This document shows, in pieces, positions 56,541-64,000 of a DNA stretch of 64,000 bases. Position 1 is the first letter of the stretch; every line of letters starts with the position of its first letter. Source of the stretch: Dryocola clanedunensis subsp. sulfonylureivorans (GTDB taxonomy: Bacteria > Pseudomonadota > Gammaproteobacteria > Enterobacterales > Enterobacteriaceae). The notes below the pieces were generated by a model, which was not told the DNA's origin, did no database searches, and saw only the letters and a list, made by a program, of their open reading frames with translations. The translations under genes were made by a program, and so were the position numbers. The DNA is taken from contig NZ_JAERMU010000011.1 in the NCBI RefSeq assembly GCF_016756775.1, positions 120,247 to 184,246 on the forward strand, read 5' to 3'.

Positions 56541-56734
56541 ACGGTGCAGAACGTGACATCCTGAAACGCATAGCGGACAGACAAGTTTACTCGCGGCTGT
56601 CCGTTAAACGTATTCGCCTAAACTTTGCGCAAATCACTCCTCCCCTGTGACTACACCTGCCAGATAAGGTACTATCGGCGCAATTACGCCGTTTGTGGCC
56701 ACACTCGGCTCGTCAGTTTGAGGATGAATGATTA

Positions 56735-59005
56735 ATGAGTGATCTGACTCATGATGGTGCAGAGCGTCTTGCGCTGCACGAATTCACGGAAAATGCCTAT
56801 CTCAACTACTCCATGTACGTCATCATGGACCGTGCGCTGCCGTTTATCGGCGACGGGCTTAAGCCTGTCCAGCGCCGCATTGTGTATGCTATGTCGGAGT
56901 TGGGGCTAAGCGCCAGCGCGAAGTTTAAAAAATCTGCCCGTACCGTTGGTGACGTGCTCGGTAAGTACCATCCACACGGCGACAGCGCCTGTTATGAAGC
57001 AATGGTACTGATGGCACAGCCGTTTTCTTACCGCTACCCGCTGGTAGACGGTCAGGGAAACTGGGGTGCGCCGGATGACCCGAAATCCTTCGCCGCGATG
57101 CGTTATACCGAATCGCGGTTGTCGAAATACGCAGAAGTCCTGTTGGGTGAACTCGGTCAGGGCACCGTAGATTACACGCCAAACTTTGATGGAACGCTTC
57201 AGGAGCCGAAAACGCTGCCTGCGCGTCTGCCAAACATCCTGCTAAACGGGACCACGGGTATCGCCGTAGGGATGGCGACGGATATTCCTCCGCACAATCT
57301 GCGGGAGGTGGCAAAGGCTGCAATGACGCTTATTGACCAGCCGAAAACCTCGCTGGATGAGCTGCTGGATATCGTGCACGGGCCGGACTATCCCACCGAA
57401 GCCGAGATCATTACGCCACGTAGTGAAATCCGTAAAATTTACCAGACCGGACGCGGTTCAGTTCGTATGCGTGCGGTATGGAAGAAAGAAGAGGGTGACG
57501 TGGTGATCACCGCGCTGCCGCACCAGGTTTCCGGCGCTCGCGTACTTGAACAAATTGCCAACCAGATGCGTGCGAAAAAGCTGCCGATGGTCGAAGACCT
57601 GCGCGATGAGTCCGATCATGAAAATCCGACCCGTCTGGTGATTGTGCCGCGTTCTAACCGCGTGGATATGGAACAGGTTATGAACCACCTGTTTGCCACT
57701 ACCGATCTTGAGAAGAGCTACCGCGTTAATCTCAATATGATCGGCCTGGACAATCGTCCTTCGGTGAAGAACCTGCTTGAGATCCTTACCGAGTGGCTGG
57801 TTTACCGTCGTGACACGGTACGTCGTCGCCTGAACTATCGCCTTGAGAAAGTCCTTAAGCGTCTGCATATCCTTGAAGGTTTGCTGGTGGCGTTCCTCAA
57901 TATCGATGAAGTTATCCATATCATCCGTACCGAGGACGAGCCGAAACCGGTGCTGATGGAGCGTTTCGCGCTTAGCGAAACCCAGGCAGAATCGATCCTT
58001 GAGCTGAAATTACGCCATCTCGCTAAGCTTGAAGAAGTGAAAATTCGCGGCGAGCAGAGCGATCTGGAAAAAGAGCGCGACCATCTGCAAAGCATCCTGG
58101 CATCAGAACGCAAGATGAACACGCTGCTGAAAAAAGAGCTGCAGGCTGACTCAGACGCCTTTGGTGACGATCGTCGTTCACCGCTGCGCGAGCGCGAAGA
58201 AGCCAAAGCTATGAGCGAACATGATATGACCCCTTCCGAGCCGGTCACTATTGTGCTTTCTCAAATGGGCTGGGTACGCAGCGCCAAAGGCCATGACATT
58301 GACGCACAGGGCCTGAATTACAAAGCAGGGGACAGCTATCTGGCCTCGGCGAAAGGTAAGAGCAACCAGCCGGTTGCCTTTATTGATTCCACCGGGCGCA
58401 GTTACGCGCTGGATCCTATTACGTTGCCGTCTGCGCGCGGTCAGGGTGAGCCGCTGACTGGTAAACTGACTCCACCGCCAGGTGCGGTTGTTGAACATGT
58501 CCTGATGGCACCGGACGATCAGAAACTGCTGATGGCCTCGGATGCAGGTTACGGTTTCGTCTGTACCTTTAATGATTTGGTCGCACGCAACCGTGCTGGT
58601 AAGGCGCTGATTTCACTGCCAGAGAATGCCCGTGTGTTGCCGCCAATGGAAATCACCAGCGCCGACGATATGCTGATGGCGATTACCGCCGCAGGGCGCA
58701 TGCTGATGTTCCCGGTAAGCGATCTGCCGCAGCTGTCGAAAGGTAAAGGCAATAAGATTATCTCTATCCCATCCGCTGAAGCAGCTAAAGGGGATGATAA
58801 ACTGGCGCATCTCTTTATTCTGCCACCACAAAGCACCGTTACGTTGCACGTCGGTAAGCGTAAAATCAAACTGCGTCCGGAAGAGCTGCAAAAGATCACC
58901 GGAGAGCGTGGCCGTCGCGGTACGCTGATGCGTGGTTTGCAGCGCATTGACCGGGTAGACGTTGATTCACCGGCTCGCGCAGGCGTTGGCGATAGCGAGG
59001 AGTAA
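56735..59005 (+). CDS. parC: DNA topoisomerase IV subunit A ParC
   Basis: DNA-cleaving subunit of topoisomerase IV, 756 residues (E. coli 752), with four extra residues near the N-terminus ([12 protein letters not shown]). The quinolone-resistance region reads [13 protein letters not shown], with Ser84 and Glu88 (E. coli Ser80 and Glu84) unchanged, so no common ParC resistance substitution is present. The catalytic tyrosine is Tyr124 in MRYTESRL. The C-terminal beta-pinwheel domain includes [22 protein letters not shown]. parE lies 4 kb away on the same strand. Confidence 0.98.
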   Translation: MSDLTHDGAERLALHEFTENAYLNYSMYVIMDRALPFIGDGLKPVQRRIVYAMSELGLSASAKFKKSARTVGDVLGKYHPHGDSACYEAMVLMAQPFSYRYPLVDGQGNWGAPDDPKSFAAMRYTESRLSKYAEVLLGELGQGTVDYTPNFDGTLQEPKTLPARLPNILLNGTTGIAVGMATDIPPHNLREVAKAAMTLIDQPKTSLDELLDIVHGPDYPTEAEIITPRSEIRKIYQTGRGSVRMRAVWKKEEGDVVITALPHQVSGARVLEQIANQMRAKKLPMVEDLRDESDHENPTRLVIVPRSNRVDMEQVMNHLFATTDLEKSYRVNLNMIGLDNRPSVKNLLEILTEWLVYRRDTVRRRLNYRLEKVLKRLHILEGLLVAFLNIDEVIHIIRTEDEPKPVLMERFALSETQAESILELKLRHLAKLEEVKIRGEQSDLEKERDHLQSILASERKMNTLLKKELQADSDAFGDDRRSPLREREEAKAMSEHDMTPSEPVTIVLSQMGWVRSAKGHDIDAQGLNYKAGDSYLASAKGKSNQPVAFIDSTGRSYALDPITLPSARGQGEPLTGKLTPPPGAVVEHVLMAPDDQKLLMASDAGYGFVCTFNDLVARNRAGKALISLPENARVLPPMEITSADDMLMAITAAGRMLMFPVSDLPQLSKGKGNKIISIPSAEAAKGDDKLAHLFILPPQSTVTLHVGKRKIKLRPEELQKITGERGRRGTLMRGLQRIDRVDVDSPARAGVGDSEE

Positions 59006-59044
59006 TCCGAGGGCGGCACCTTGCCGCCCAATCGGTGTGGTTTA

Positions 59045-59071
59045 CGCTAAATAAATCATCTTTATTTAGCG
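59045..59071 (+). repeat. Inverted repeat in the plsC leader
   Basis: CGCTAAATAAA and TTTATTTAGCG form a perfect 11-bp stem with a five-base loop, 22 bases before the plsC start. Another hairpin (GGGCGGC/GCCGCCC) lies directly after the parC stop. They may limit read-through from parC or control plsC translation. Confidence 0.65.
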
Positions 59072-59092
59072 GTTCAGGTTTCAGAGGTTGTT

Positions 59093-59848
59093 ATGCTAGC
59101 CATCATTCGTTTTATCATTGTTGTGATTTACTGCATCCTGGTCTGTATTTTTGGCTGTATTTACTGTTTATTCAGCCCGCGCAACCCGCGCCACGTGGCG
59201 ACCTTTGGGCATTTATTTGGTCGCCTTGCACCCATTTTTGGGCTGAAGGTGGAAGTCCGTTTGCCGGCGGGCGTTGAAAATCATCCCACCGCAATTTATA
59301 TCGGTAATCACCAGAACAATTTCGATATGGTTACCGCCGCGAGTATCGTCCAGCCGCCAACGGTCACCGTGGGCAAGAAGAGCCTGTTATGGGTACCGTT
59401 CTTTGGGCTGCTGTACTGGCTTACCGGCAATATATTGATTGATCGGGATAACCGCGCAAAAGCGCACAGCACGATTTCTCAGGTTGTGGCGCAAATGCAG
59501 AGGCGTAAAATCTCCGTCTGGATGTTCCCGGAAGGTACACGCAGCCGGGGTCGTGGTCTGCTGCCATTCAAAACCGGTGCGTTTCATGCTGCAATTGCCG
59601 CAGGTGTCCCAATTATTCCCGTGTGCGTTTCCAGTACCAGTAATAAAATTAAGCTGAACCGCTGGAATAATGGTCTGGTGATTGTCGAAATGCTGCCGCC
59701 GATTGATACCAGCGAGTTTGGTAAAGAGCAGGTGCGCAAGCTGGCGACCCACTGCCGCGAAATTATGATGGCCAAAATTGACGAGCTGGATAAAGAAGTC
59801 GCTGATCGAGAAGCTGCTGGTCATATTGAAAAGAAACAGGCGAGTTAA
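59093..59848 (+). CDS. plsC: 1-acyl-sn-glycerol-3-phosphate acyltransferase PlsC
   Basis: Second acylation step of phosphatidic acid synthesis at the inner membrane. 251 residues (E. coli 245). An N-terminal hydrophobic anchor (about 4-27) precedes the HX4D catalytic motif NHQNNFD (His73, Asp78) and the substrate motif FPEGTRSRGRG (about 145-155). The C-terminal tail is slightly longer than in E. coli. It follows parC and precedes ftsP, as in E. coli. Confidence 0.97.
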   Translation: MLAIIRFIIVVIYCILVCIFGCIYCLFSPRNPRHVATFGHLFGRLAPIFGLKVEVRLPAGVENHPTAIYIGNHQNNFDMVTAASIVQPPTVTVGKKSLLWVPFFGLLYWLTGNILIDRDNRAKAHSTISQVVAQMQRRKISVWMFPEGTRSRGRGLLPFKTGAFHAAIAAGVPIIPVCVSSTSNKIKLNRWNNGLVIVEMLPPIDTSEFGKEQVRKLATHCREIMMAKIDELDKEVADREAAGHIEKKQAS

Positions 59849-59926
59849 TTCGCCTCATTCCGGGGTTTACCCCTCTGGCGGTACGGTTTGTACCGCCCCA
59901 CGTTTTACGTTTTACATGGAGCAATT

Positions 59927-61339
59927 ATGTCACTCAGTCGGCGTCAGTTCGTTCAGGCATCGGGAATAGCACTTTGTGCAGGTAGCGTGCCACTGAGGGC
60001 AAATGCGGCTGGGCAGCAGTTACCTCTGCCCGTCCCTCCTTTGCTGGAATCTCGCCGCGGGCAGCCGCTGTTCCTGACGCTACAGCGGGCGCACTGGTCT
60101 TTCACCGGCGGGGCTAAGGCACAGGTCTGGGGGCTGAACGGACGCTATCTTGGGCCGACAATCCGCGTGTGGAACGGCGATGATGTGAAGATGATTTACA
60201 GCAACCGTCTACAGGAAAATATCGGTATGACCATTGCCGGGCTTCAGGTGCCGGGACCGCTAATGGGGGGGGCGCCTCGCATGATGTCACCGAACGTAGA
60301 CTGGGCACCGGTGCTGCCGATTCGCCAGCAGGCCGCCACGCTCTGGTATCGCGCCAGTACGCCGAACCGCTCTGCCGAGCAGGTCTACAATGGCCTGGCG
60401 GGGATGTGGCTCATCGAAGATGAGGTTAGCAAGTCGCTGCCTATCCCCAACCACTACGGCGTTGACGACTTCCCGGTGATTATTCAGGACAAGCGGCTGG
60501 ATAATTTCGGGACGCCAGAATATGTGGAGCCGGGCAGCGCTGGTTTTGTCGGTGATACGCTACTGGTCAATGGTGTGCAGGGGCCCTTTGTTGAGGTCTC
60601 TCGCGGATGGGTGCGTCTGCGTTTATTGAACGCGTCAAACGCACGTCGTTACCTGCTGCAGATGAGCGATGGTCGTGCGATGCACGTTATTTCAAGCGAT
60701 CAGGGTTTCCTGCCCGCGCCCGTGTCGGTGAAACAGCTTTCTCTGGCGCCGGGCGAACGTCGTGAAATTCTGGTCGATATGACCGAAGGGAAAGAAGTGT
60801 CGATAACCTGCGGCGAAGCGGCAGGGATCATGGACCGTATTCGTGGCTTCTTCGAGCCGTCGAGCATTCTTATTTCGACCCTGGTTTTAACGCTACGTCC
60901 TACAGGTCTGCTGCCGCTGGTAACAGATTCTCTGCCGATGCGCCTGCTGCCGGATGAGATTATCAACGGTAGCCCGGCCCGCAGCCGTGATATTACCCTG
61001 GGTGAAGATCCGGGTATTAACGGCCAGCTGTGGGATATCAAACGTATTGATATCCAGACCCAGCAGGGGACGTGGGAGCGCTGGACCGTCCGTTCGGACA
61101 TGCCACAACCCTTCCATATAGAAGGGGTGACCTTCCTGATTAAAAATGTCAACGGGGCTGCACCGTTTGGCGAAGACCGCGGTTGGAAAGATACCGTATG
61201 GGTAGACGGGCAGGTTGAACTGCTGGTCTACTTCGGGCAACCGTCCTGGGAGCATTTCCCGTTCCTGTACTCCAGCCAGACGTTAGAGATGGCGGACCGA
61301 GGTTCTATAGGGCAGCTGCTGGTACAGCCTGCGCCATAA
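59927..61339 (+). CDS. ftsP: Divisome stability protein FtsP (SufI)
   Basis: Periplasmic multicopper-oxidase-like protein without copper ligands, helping to hold the divisome together under stress. 470 residues, the E. coli length. It carries a twin-arginine signal (SLSRRQFVQASGIALCAG) for folded export. Three cupredoxin-like domains follow. The ATG at 59927 is chosen because it places the Tat motif at residues 4-10; an in-frame ATG at 59888 would add an improbable leader. Confidence 0.96.
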   Translation: MSLSRRQFVQASGIALCAGSVPLRANAAGQQLPLPVPPLLESRRGQPLFLTLQRAHWSFTGGAKAQVWGLNGRYLGPTIRVWNGDDVKMIYSNRLQENIGMTIAGLQVPGPLMGGAPRMMSPNVDWAPVLPIRQQAATLWYRASTPNRSAEQVYNGLAGMWLIEDEVSKSLPIPNHYGVDDFPVIIQDKRLDNFGTPEYVEPGSAGFVGDTLLVNGVQGPFVEVSRGWVRLRLLNASNARRYLLQMSDGRAMHVISSDQGFLPAPVSVKQLSLAPGERREILVDMTEGKEVSITCGEAAGIMDRIRGFFEPSSILISTLVLTLRPTGLLPLVTDSLPMRLLPDEIINGSPARSRDITLGEDPGINGQLWDIKRIDIQTQQGTWERWTVRSDMPQPFHIEGVTFLIKNVNGAAPFGEDRGWKDTVWVDGQVELLVYFGQPSWEHFPFLYSSQTLEMADRGSIGQLLVQPAP

Positions 61340-61357
61340 TCGCAGGCAAATCAGCAG

Positions 61358-61385
61358 GGTGGGGTGTGCCTTGTGGCATCCACCG
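61358..61385. repeat. Degenerate REP-like element after ftsP
   Basis: GGTGGGGTGTGCC...GGCATCCACC is an imperfect palindrome related to the other REP units, 18 bases after ftsP. Confidence 0.5.
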
Positions 61386-61485
61386 AAAGAGTAAGAGAGT
61401 GGCGTCTGGCGCGATAAACATCCGCCTGACGAAGAAAACGACCTGCACTGACTTTTAAACGTACAAATCTCATCGCAAAACGGCG

Positions 61486-61491
61486 TATAAT
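61486..61491 (+). promoter_or_regulatory. -10 element of the ygiQ promoter
   Basis: A perfect TATAAT lies 44 bp upstream of the ygiQ start. The -35 region is poor (TACAAA at 18 bp), so an activator or extended contacts may be needed. Confidence 0.6.
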
Positions 61492-61534
61492 CGCCGGCTT
61501 TGGTTACTTTTACATCAATTTTTTCGGAAGCACT

Positions 61535-63745
61535 ATGAGCTCTATCAGCTTGATCCAGCCAGACCGCGAACTCTTTTCGTGGCCGCAGTACTGGGCGGCC
61601 TGTTTCGGTCCGGCCCCGTTTTTACCTATGTCACGCAAAGAAATGGACGATTTAGGCTGGGACAGCTGCGACATTATCCTGGTTACCGGGGACGCCTACG
61701 TAGACCACCCGAGCTTCGGCATGGCGATCTGCGGGCGCATGCTGGAGGCCCAGGGCTTCCGCGTCGGCATCATTTCCCAGCCGGACTGGAACAGCAAAGA
61801 AGATTTCATGACGCTGGGCAAACCGAATCTGTTCTTCGGCGTGACCGCGGGCAATATGGATTCGATGATCAACCGCTACACCGCAGACCGTAAGCTGCGT
61901 CATGACGATGCCTATACTCCGGATAACGTGGCGGGCAAACGCCCGGACCGCGCCTCCCTGGTGTATACCCAGCGCTGTAAAGAAGCCTGGCGCGACGTGC
62001 CGGTGATTCTGGGCGGTATCGAAGCCAGCCTGCGCCGTACCGCACACTATGACTACTGGTCTGACACCGTGCGTCGTTCAATCCTGGTGGATGCCAAAGC
62101 CGATATGCTGATCTTCGGTAACGGCGAGCGTCCGCTTGTGGAAGTCGCGCACCGTCTGGCGATGGGCGAAAAGATCGACGAGATCTGCGATGTGCGTAAT
62201 ACCGCGATGATGCGTAAAGAAGCGATGCCGGGCTGGGCGGGCGTGGATTCTACCCGTCTGGATACGCCAGGGCGCATAGATCCGATTCCACATCCATACG
62301 GCGAAGATTTGCCGTGCGCGGATACCGGCAAGCCGACGGTGGCCCCGGCAGAGCAAGAATCTAAAGCCGTTGTTGTGCAGCCCGCGCGTCCGAAGCCGTG
62401 GGAAAAGACCTACGTCCTGCTGCCGTCGTTTGAGAAAGTGAAAAGCGATAAGGTGATGTACGCTCACGCATCGCGCATTCTGCACCATGAAACCAACCCG
62501 GGCTGCGCCCGTGCGCTGATGCAAAAGCATGGCGATCGCTATATCTGGATCAACCCGCCGGCTATCCCGCTTTCTACCGACGAAATGGACAGCGTTTTTG
62601 CACTGCCTTATAAACGTGTTCCCCATCCAGCCTATGGCAAGGCTCGTATTCCTGCCTACGAGATGATCCGTTTTTCTGTCAACATCATGCGTGGCTGCTT
62701 CGGGGGCTGTTCATTCTGTTCTATTACCGAGCACGAAGGACGCATTATTCAGAGCCGTTCTGAAGATTCGATCATTAATGAGATCGAGGCAATGCGCGAC
62801 ACCGTACCTGGCTTTACCGGCGTGGTTTCGGATCTGGGTGGCCCAACTGCGAACATGTATATGCTGCGTTGTAAGTCACCGCGTGCAGAACAAACCTGCC
62901 GTCGCCTGTCCTGCGTTTATCCGGATATCTGTCCGCACATGGACACCAACCACCAGCCGACGATCAACCTGTATCGCCGCGCCCGTGAGATCAAGGGCGT
63001 GAAGAAGATCCTGATCGCATCTGGCGTCCGCTATGATATTGCGGTGGAAGATCCGCGTTATATCAAAGAGCTGGCGACCCACCACGTGGGCGGCTATCTG
63101 AAAATTGCCCCGGAGCATACCGAAGAAGGGCCGCTGTCGAAGATGATGAAGCCGGGAATGGGCAGCTATCAGCGCTTTAAAGAGCTGTTTGATACCTATT
63201 CTAAGCAGGCCGGGAAAGAGCAGTACCTGATCCCGTACTTTATCTCCGCGCACCCCGGCACGCGTGATGAAGATATGGTGAATCTGGCGCTGTGGCTGAA
63301 GAAGAACCGCTTCCGTCTGGATCAGGTGCAGAACTTCTACCCGTCGCCGCTCGCCAACTCGACCACCATGTATTACACCGGCAAGAACCCGCTCGGGAAG
63401 ATTAGCTACAAGAGTGAAGAGGTCGTGGTGCCGAAGGGCGATCGTCAGCGCCGCCTGCATAAAGCGCTGCTGCGTTACCACGATCCGGCCAACTGGCCGC
63501 TGATCCGCGAAGCGCTGGAAGCGATGGGTAAAAAGCACCTGATCGGTGGCCGCCGTGAATGTCTGGTGCCGTCGCCGACTCTGGAAGAGATGCGCGAAGC
63601 CCGCCGCTATAACCGCGGCGCACGTCCGGCACTGACGAAGCACACGCCGATTGCCCATCAGCGTCGTCCTGCGGCAGCCGCCGCTGGCGCGAAGACTGCG
63701 GGAGCAAAGGCTGCGGGTCCTAAGAGACGCGCGCCTAAGCCTTAA
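61535..63745 (+). CDS. ygiQ: Radical SAM protein YgiQ (UPF0313)
   Basis: 736-residue radical SAM protein of unknown reaction (E. coli about 739). The iron-sulfur cluster motif is CFGGCSFC, with cysteines at 388, 392 and 395. The N-terminal domain is cobalamin-binding-like, and a C-terminal domain follows the SAM barrel. The extreme C-terminus is a low-complexity Ala/Lys/Pro tail ([19 protein letters not shown]). In K-12 the gene is interrupted in older annotations (ygiQ/ygiR); here it is intact. Confidence 0.93.
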   Translation: MSSISLIQPDRELFSWPQYWAACFGPAPFLPMSRKEMDDLGWDSCDIILVTGDAYVDHPSFGMAICGRMLEAQGFRVGIISQPDWNSKEDFMTLGKPNLFFGVTAGNMDSMINRYTADRKLRHDDAYTPDNVAGKRPDRASLVYTQRCKEAWRDVPVILGGIEASLRRTAHYDYWSDTVRRSILVDAKADMLIFGNGERPLVEVAHRLAMGEKIDEICDVRNTAMMRKEAMPGWAGVDSTRLDTPGRIDPIPHPYGEDLPCADTGKPTVAPAEQESKAVVVQPARPKPWEKTYVLLPSFEKVKSDKVMYAHASRILHHETNPGCARALMQKHGDRYIWINPPAIPLSTDEMDSVFALPYKRVPHPAYGKARIPAYEMIRFSVNIMRGCFGGCSFCSITEHEGRIIQSRSEDSIINEIEAMRDTVPGFTGVVSDLGGPTANMYMLRCKSPRAEQTCRRLSCVYPDICPHMDTNHQPTINLYRRAREIKGVKKILIASGVRYDIAVEDPRYIKELATHHVGGYLKIAPEHTEEGPLSKMMKPGMGSYQRFKELFDTYSKQAGKEQYLIPYFISAHPGTRDEDMVNLALWLKKNRFRLDQVQNFYPSPLANSTTMYYTGKNPLGKISYKSEEVVVPKGDRQRRLHKALLRYHDPANWPLIREALEAMGKKHLIGGRRECLVPSPTLEEMREARRYNRGARPALTKHTPIAHQRRPAAAAAGAKTAGAKAAGPKRRAPKP

Positions 63746-63753
63746 ACAAAAAT

Positions 63754-63780
63754 GGCGGATGGCGCTTGCGCTTATCCGCC
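63754..63780. repeat. REP palindrome after ygiQ
   Basis: GGCGGATGGCGC...TTATCCGCC is an almost perfect 27-bp palindrome eight bases after the ygiQ stop, probably acting as its 3' boundary. Confidence 0.8.
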
Positions 63781-63791
63781 CTTGTATCTTG

Positions 63792-63989
63792 AACCGGTAG
63801 CTGGTTAGCTACCGGTTACACGAAACGGAGGAAGCTTGTATCCGCCCTGAAGACGCCGATCTTTCTTCGTAGCTTAAGCCCTCCGTTTCACCTTTCACGT
63901 CACTCAAAATCCGAACGGTAACCAGAAGCTCTGACTTCGTATGTACAAGGCTGGAATGACGTGTTGGCTCAGGTGAAAGGAGACAAAAT
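63792..63989 (+). ncRNA. Structured leader of unknown type at the right edge
   Basis: Several exact pairings are visible: AACCGGTAGC/GCTACCGGTT (63792-63817, six-base loop); GAAACGGAG (63822-63830) with CTCCGTTTC (63881-63889), enclosing AAGCT/AGCTT; CACGTCA (63896-63902) with TGACGTG (63957-63963); and CCTTTCAC (63891-63898) with GTGAAAGG (63973-63980), which overlaps the ribosome site of the next ORF. I do not recognise a known riboswitch class. It could be a cis-regulatory leader or a mobile-element guide RNA. Confidence 0.5.
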
Positions 63990-64000
63990 ATGTTCACTCT
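63990..64000 (+). CDS. Start of an unidentified CDS cut by the window end
   Basis: An ATG at 63990 is preceded by AAAGGAGACAAAAT, an excellent ribosome binding site. Only MFT and part of a fourth codon are visible, so the product cannot be named. It follows the structured leader and a REP element, which would be compatible with an IS110-type transposase gene, among other options. Confidence 0.45.

Overview
The window is chromosomal DNA from a member of the Enterobacteriaceae, most like Enterobacter, Lelliottia or Leclercia. From about 25.1 kb to the end the gene order is that of the Escherichia coli rpoD-tolC-parE-parC-ygiQ segment, and most proteins look like close E. coli orthologues. The left 25 kb is less conserved and carries species-variable genes. 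Gene names rest on recalled family sequences and synteny; no database search was run.

Left part (1-25,228). The tail of the AI-2 operon (lsrD partial, lsrB, lsrF, lsrG) is followed by the convergent putrescine aminotransferase gene patA, which has a TTG start, a sigma-54 promoter and an NtrC-type enhancer. Upstream of patA lies a five-gene peptide/nickel-family ABC importer (binding protein, two permeases, two ATPases), then proP and the divergent aerotaxis gene aer with a FliA promoter. curA, the ascG-ascFB aryl-beta-glucoside system, a GntR-type regulator and a second 6-phospho-beta-glucosidase follow. Between these and tRNA-Ile(CAU) is an accessory stretch: a divergent S-adenosylhomocysteinase-like protein, an outer-membrane barrel protein, an IprA-type regulator and an unknown membrane-anchored protein.

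Middle part (25,229-48,218). mug, the rpsU-dnaG-rpoD macromolecular synthesis operon with its internal attenuator, tsaD, plsY, folB, uppP, cca, ygiM, ygiF, glnE, hldE, ubiK, an FMN riboswitch ahead of ribB, zupT, ygiD, ygiC, ygiB and tolC. tolC has a good marbox.

Right part (48,219-64,000). nudF-yqiB-cpdA-yqiA-parE run on the plus strand. ygiN, mdaB and the qseBC two-component system are on the minus strand, with ygiW divergent from qseB. parC, plsC, ftsP and ygiQ follow. The window ends in a strongly structured 200-nt leader in front of a coding start cut off by the window end.

Compared with E. coli K-12, several genes are absent at the expected sites (yqjHI, ttdRABT, glgS-yqiJK, ygiS-mqsRA-ygiV). 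Six REP/BIME-type palindromes, plus one large inverted repeat inside the ABC operon, sit in intergenic spaces. No CRISPR array, prophage or intact insertion sequence was seen. The most unusual items are the SAHH-like protein with altered active-site positions beside the tRNA and the structured leader at the right edge.
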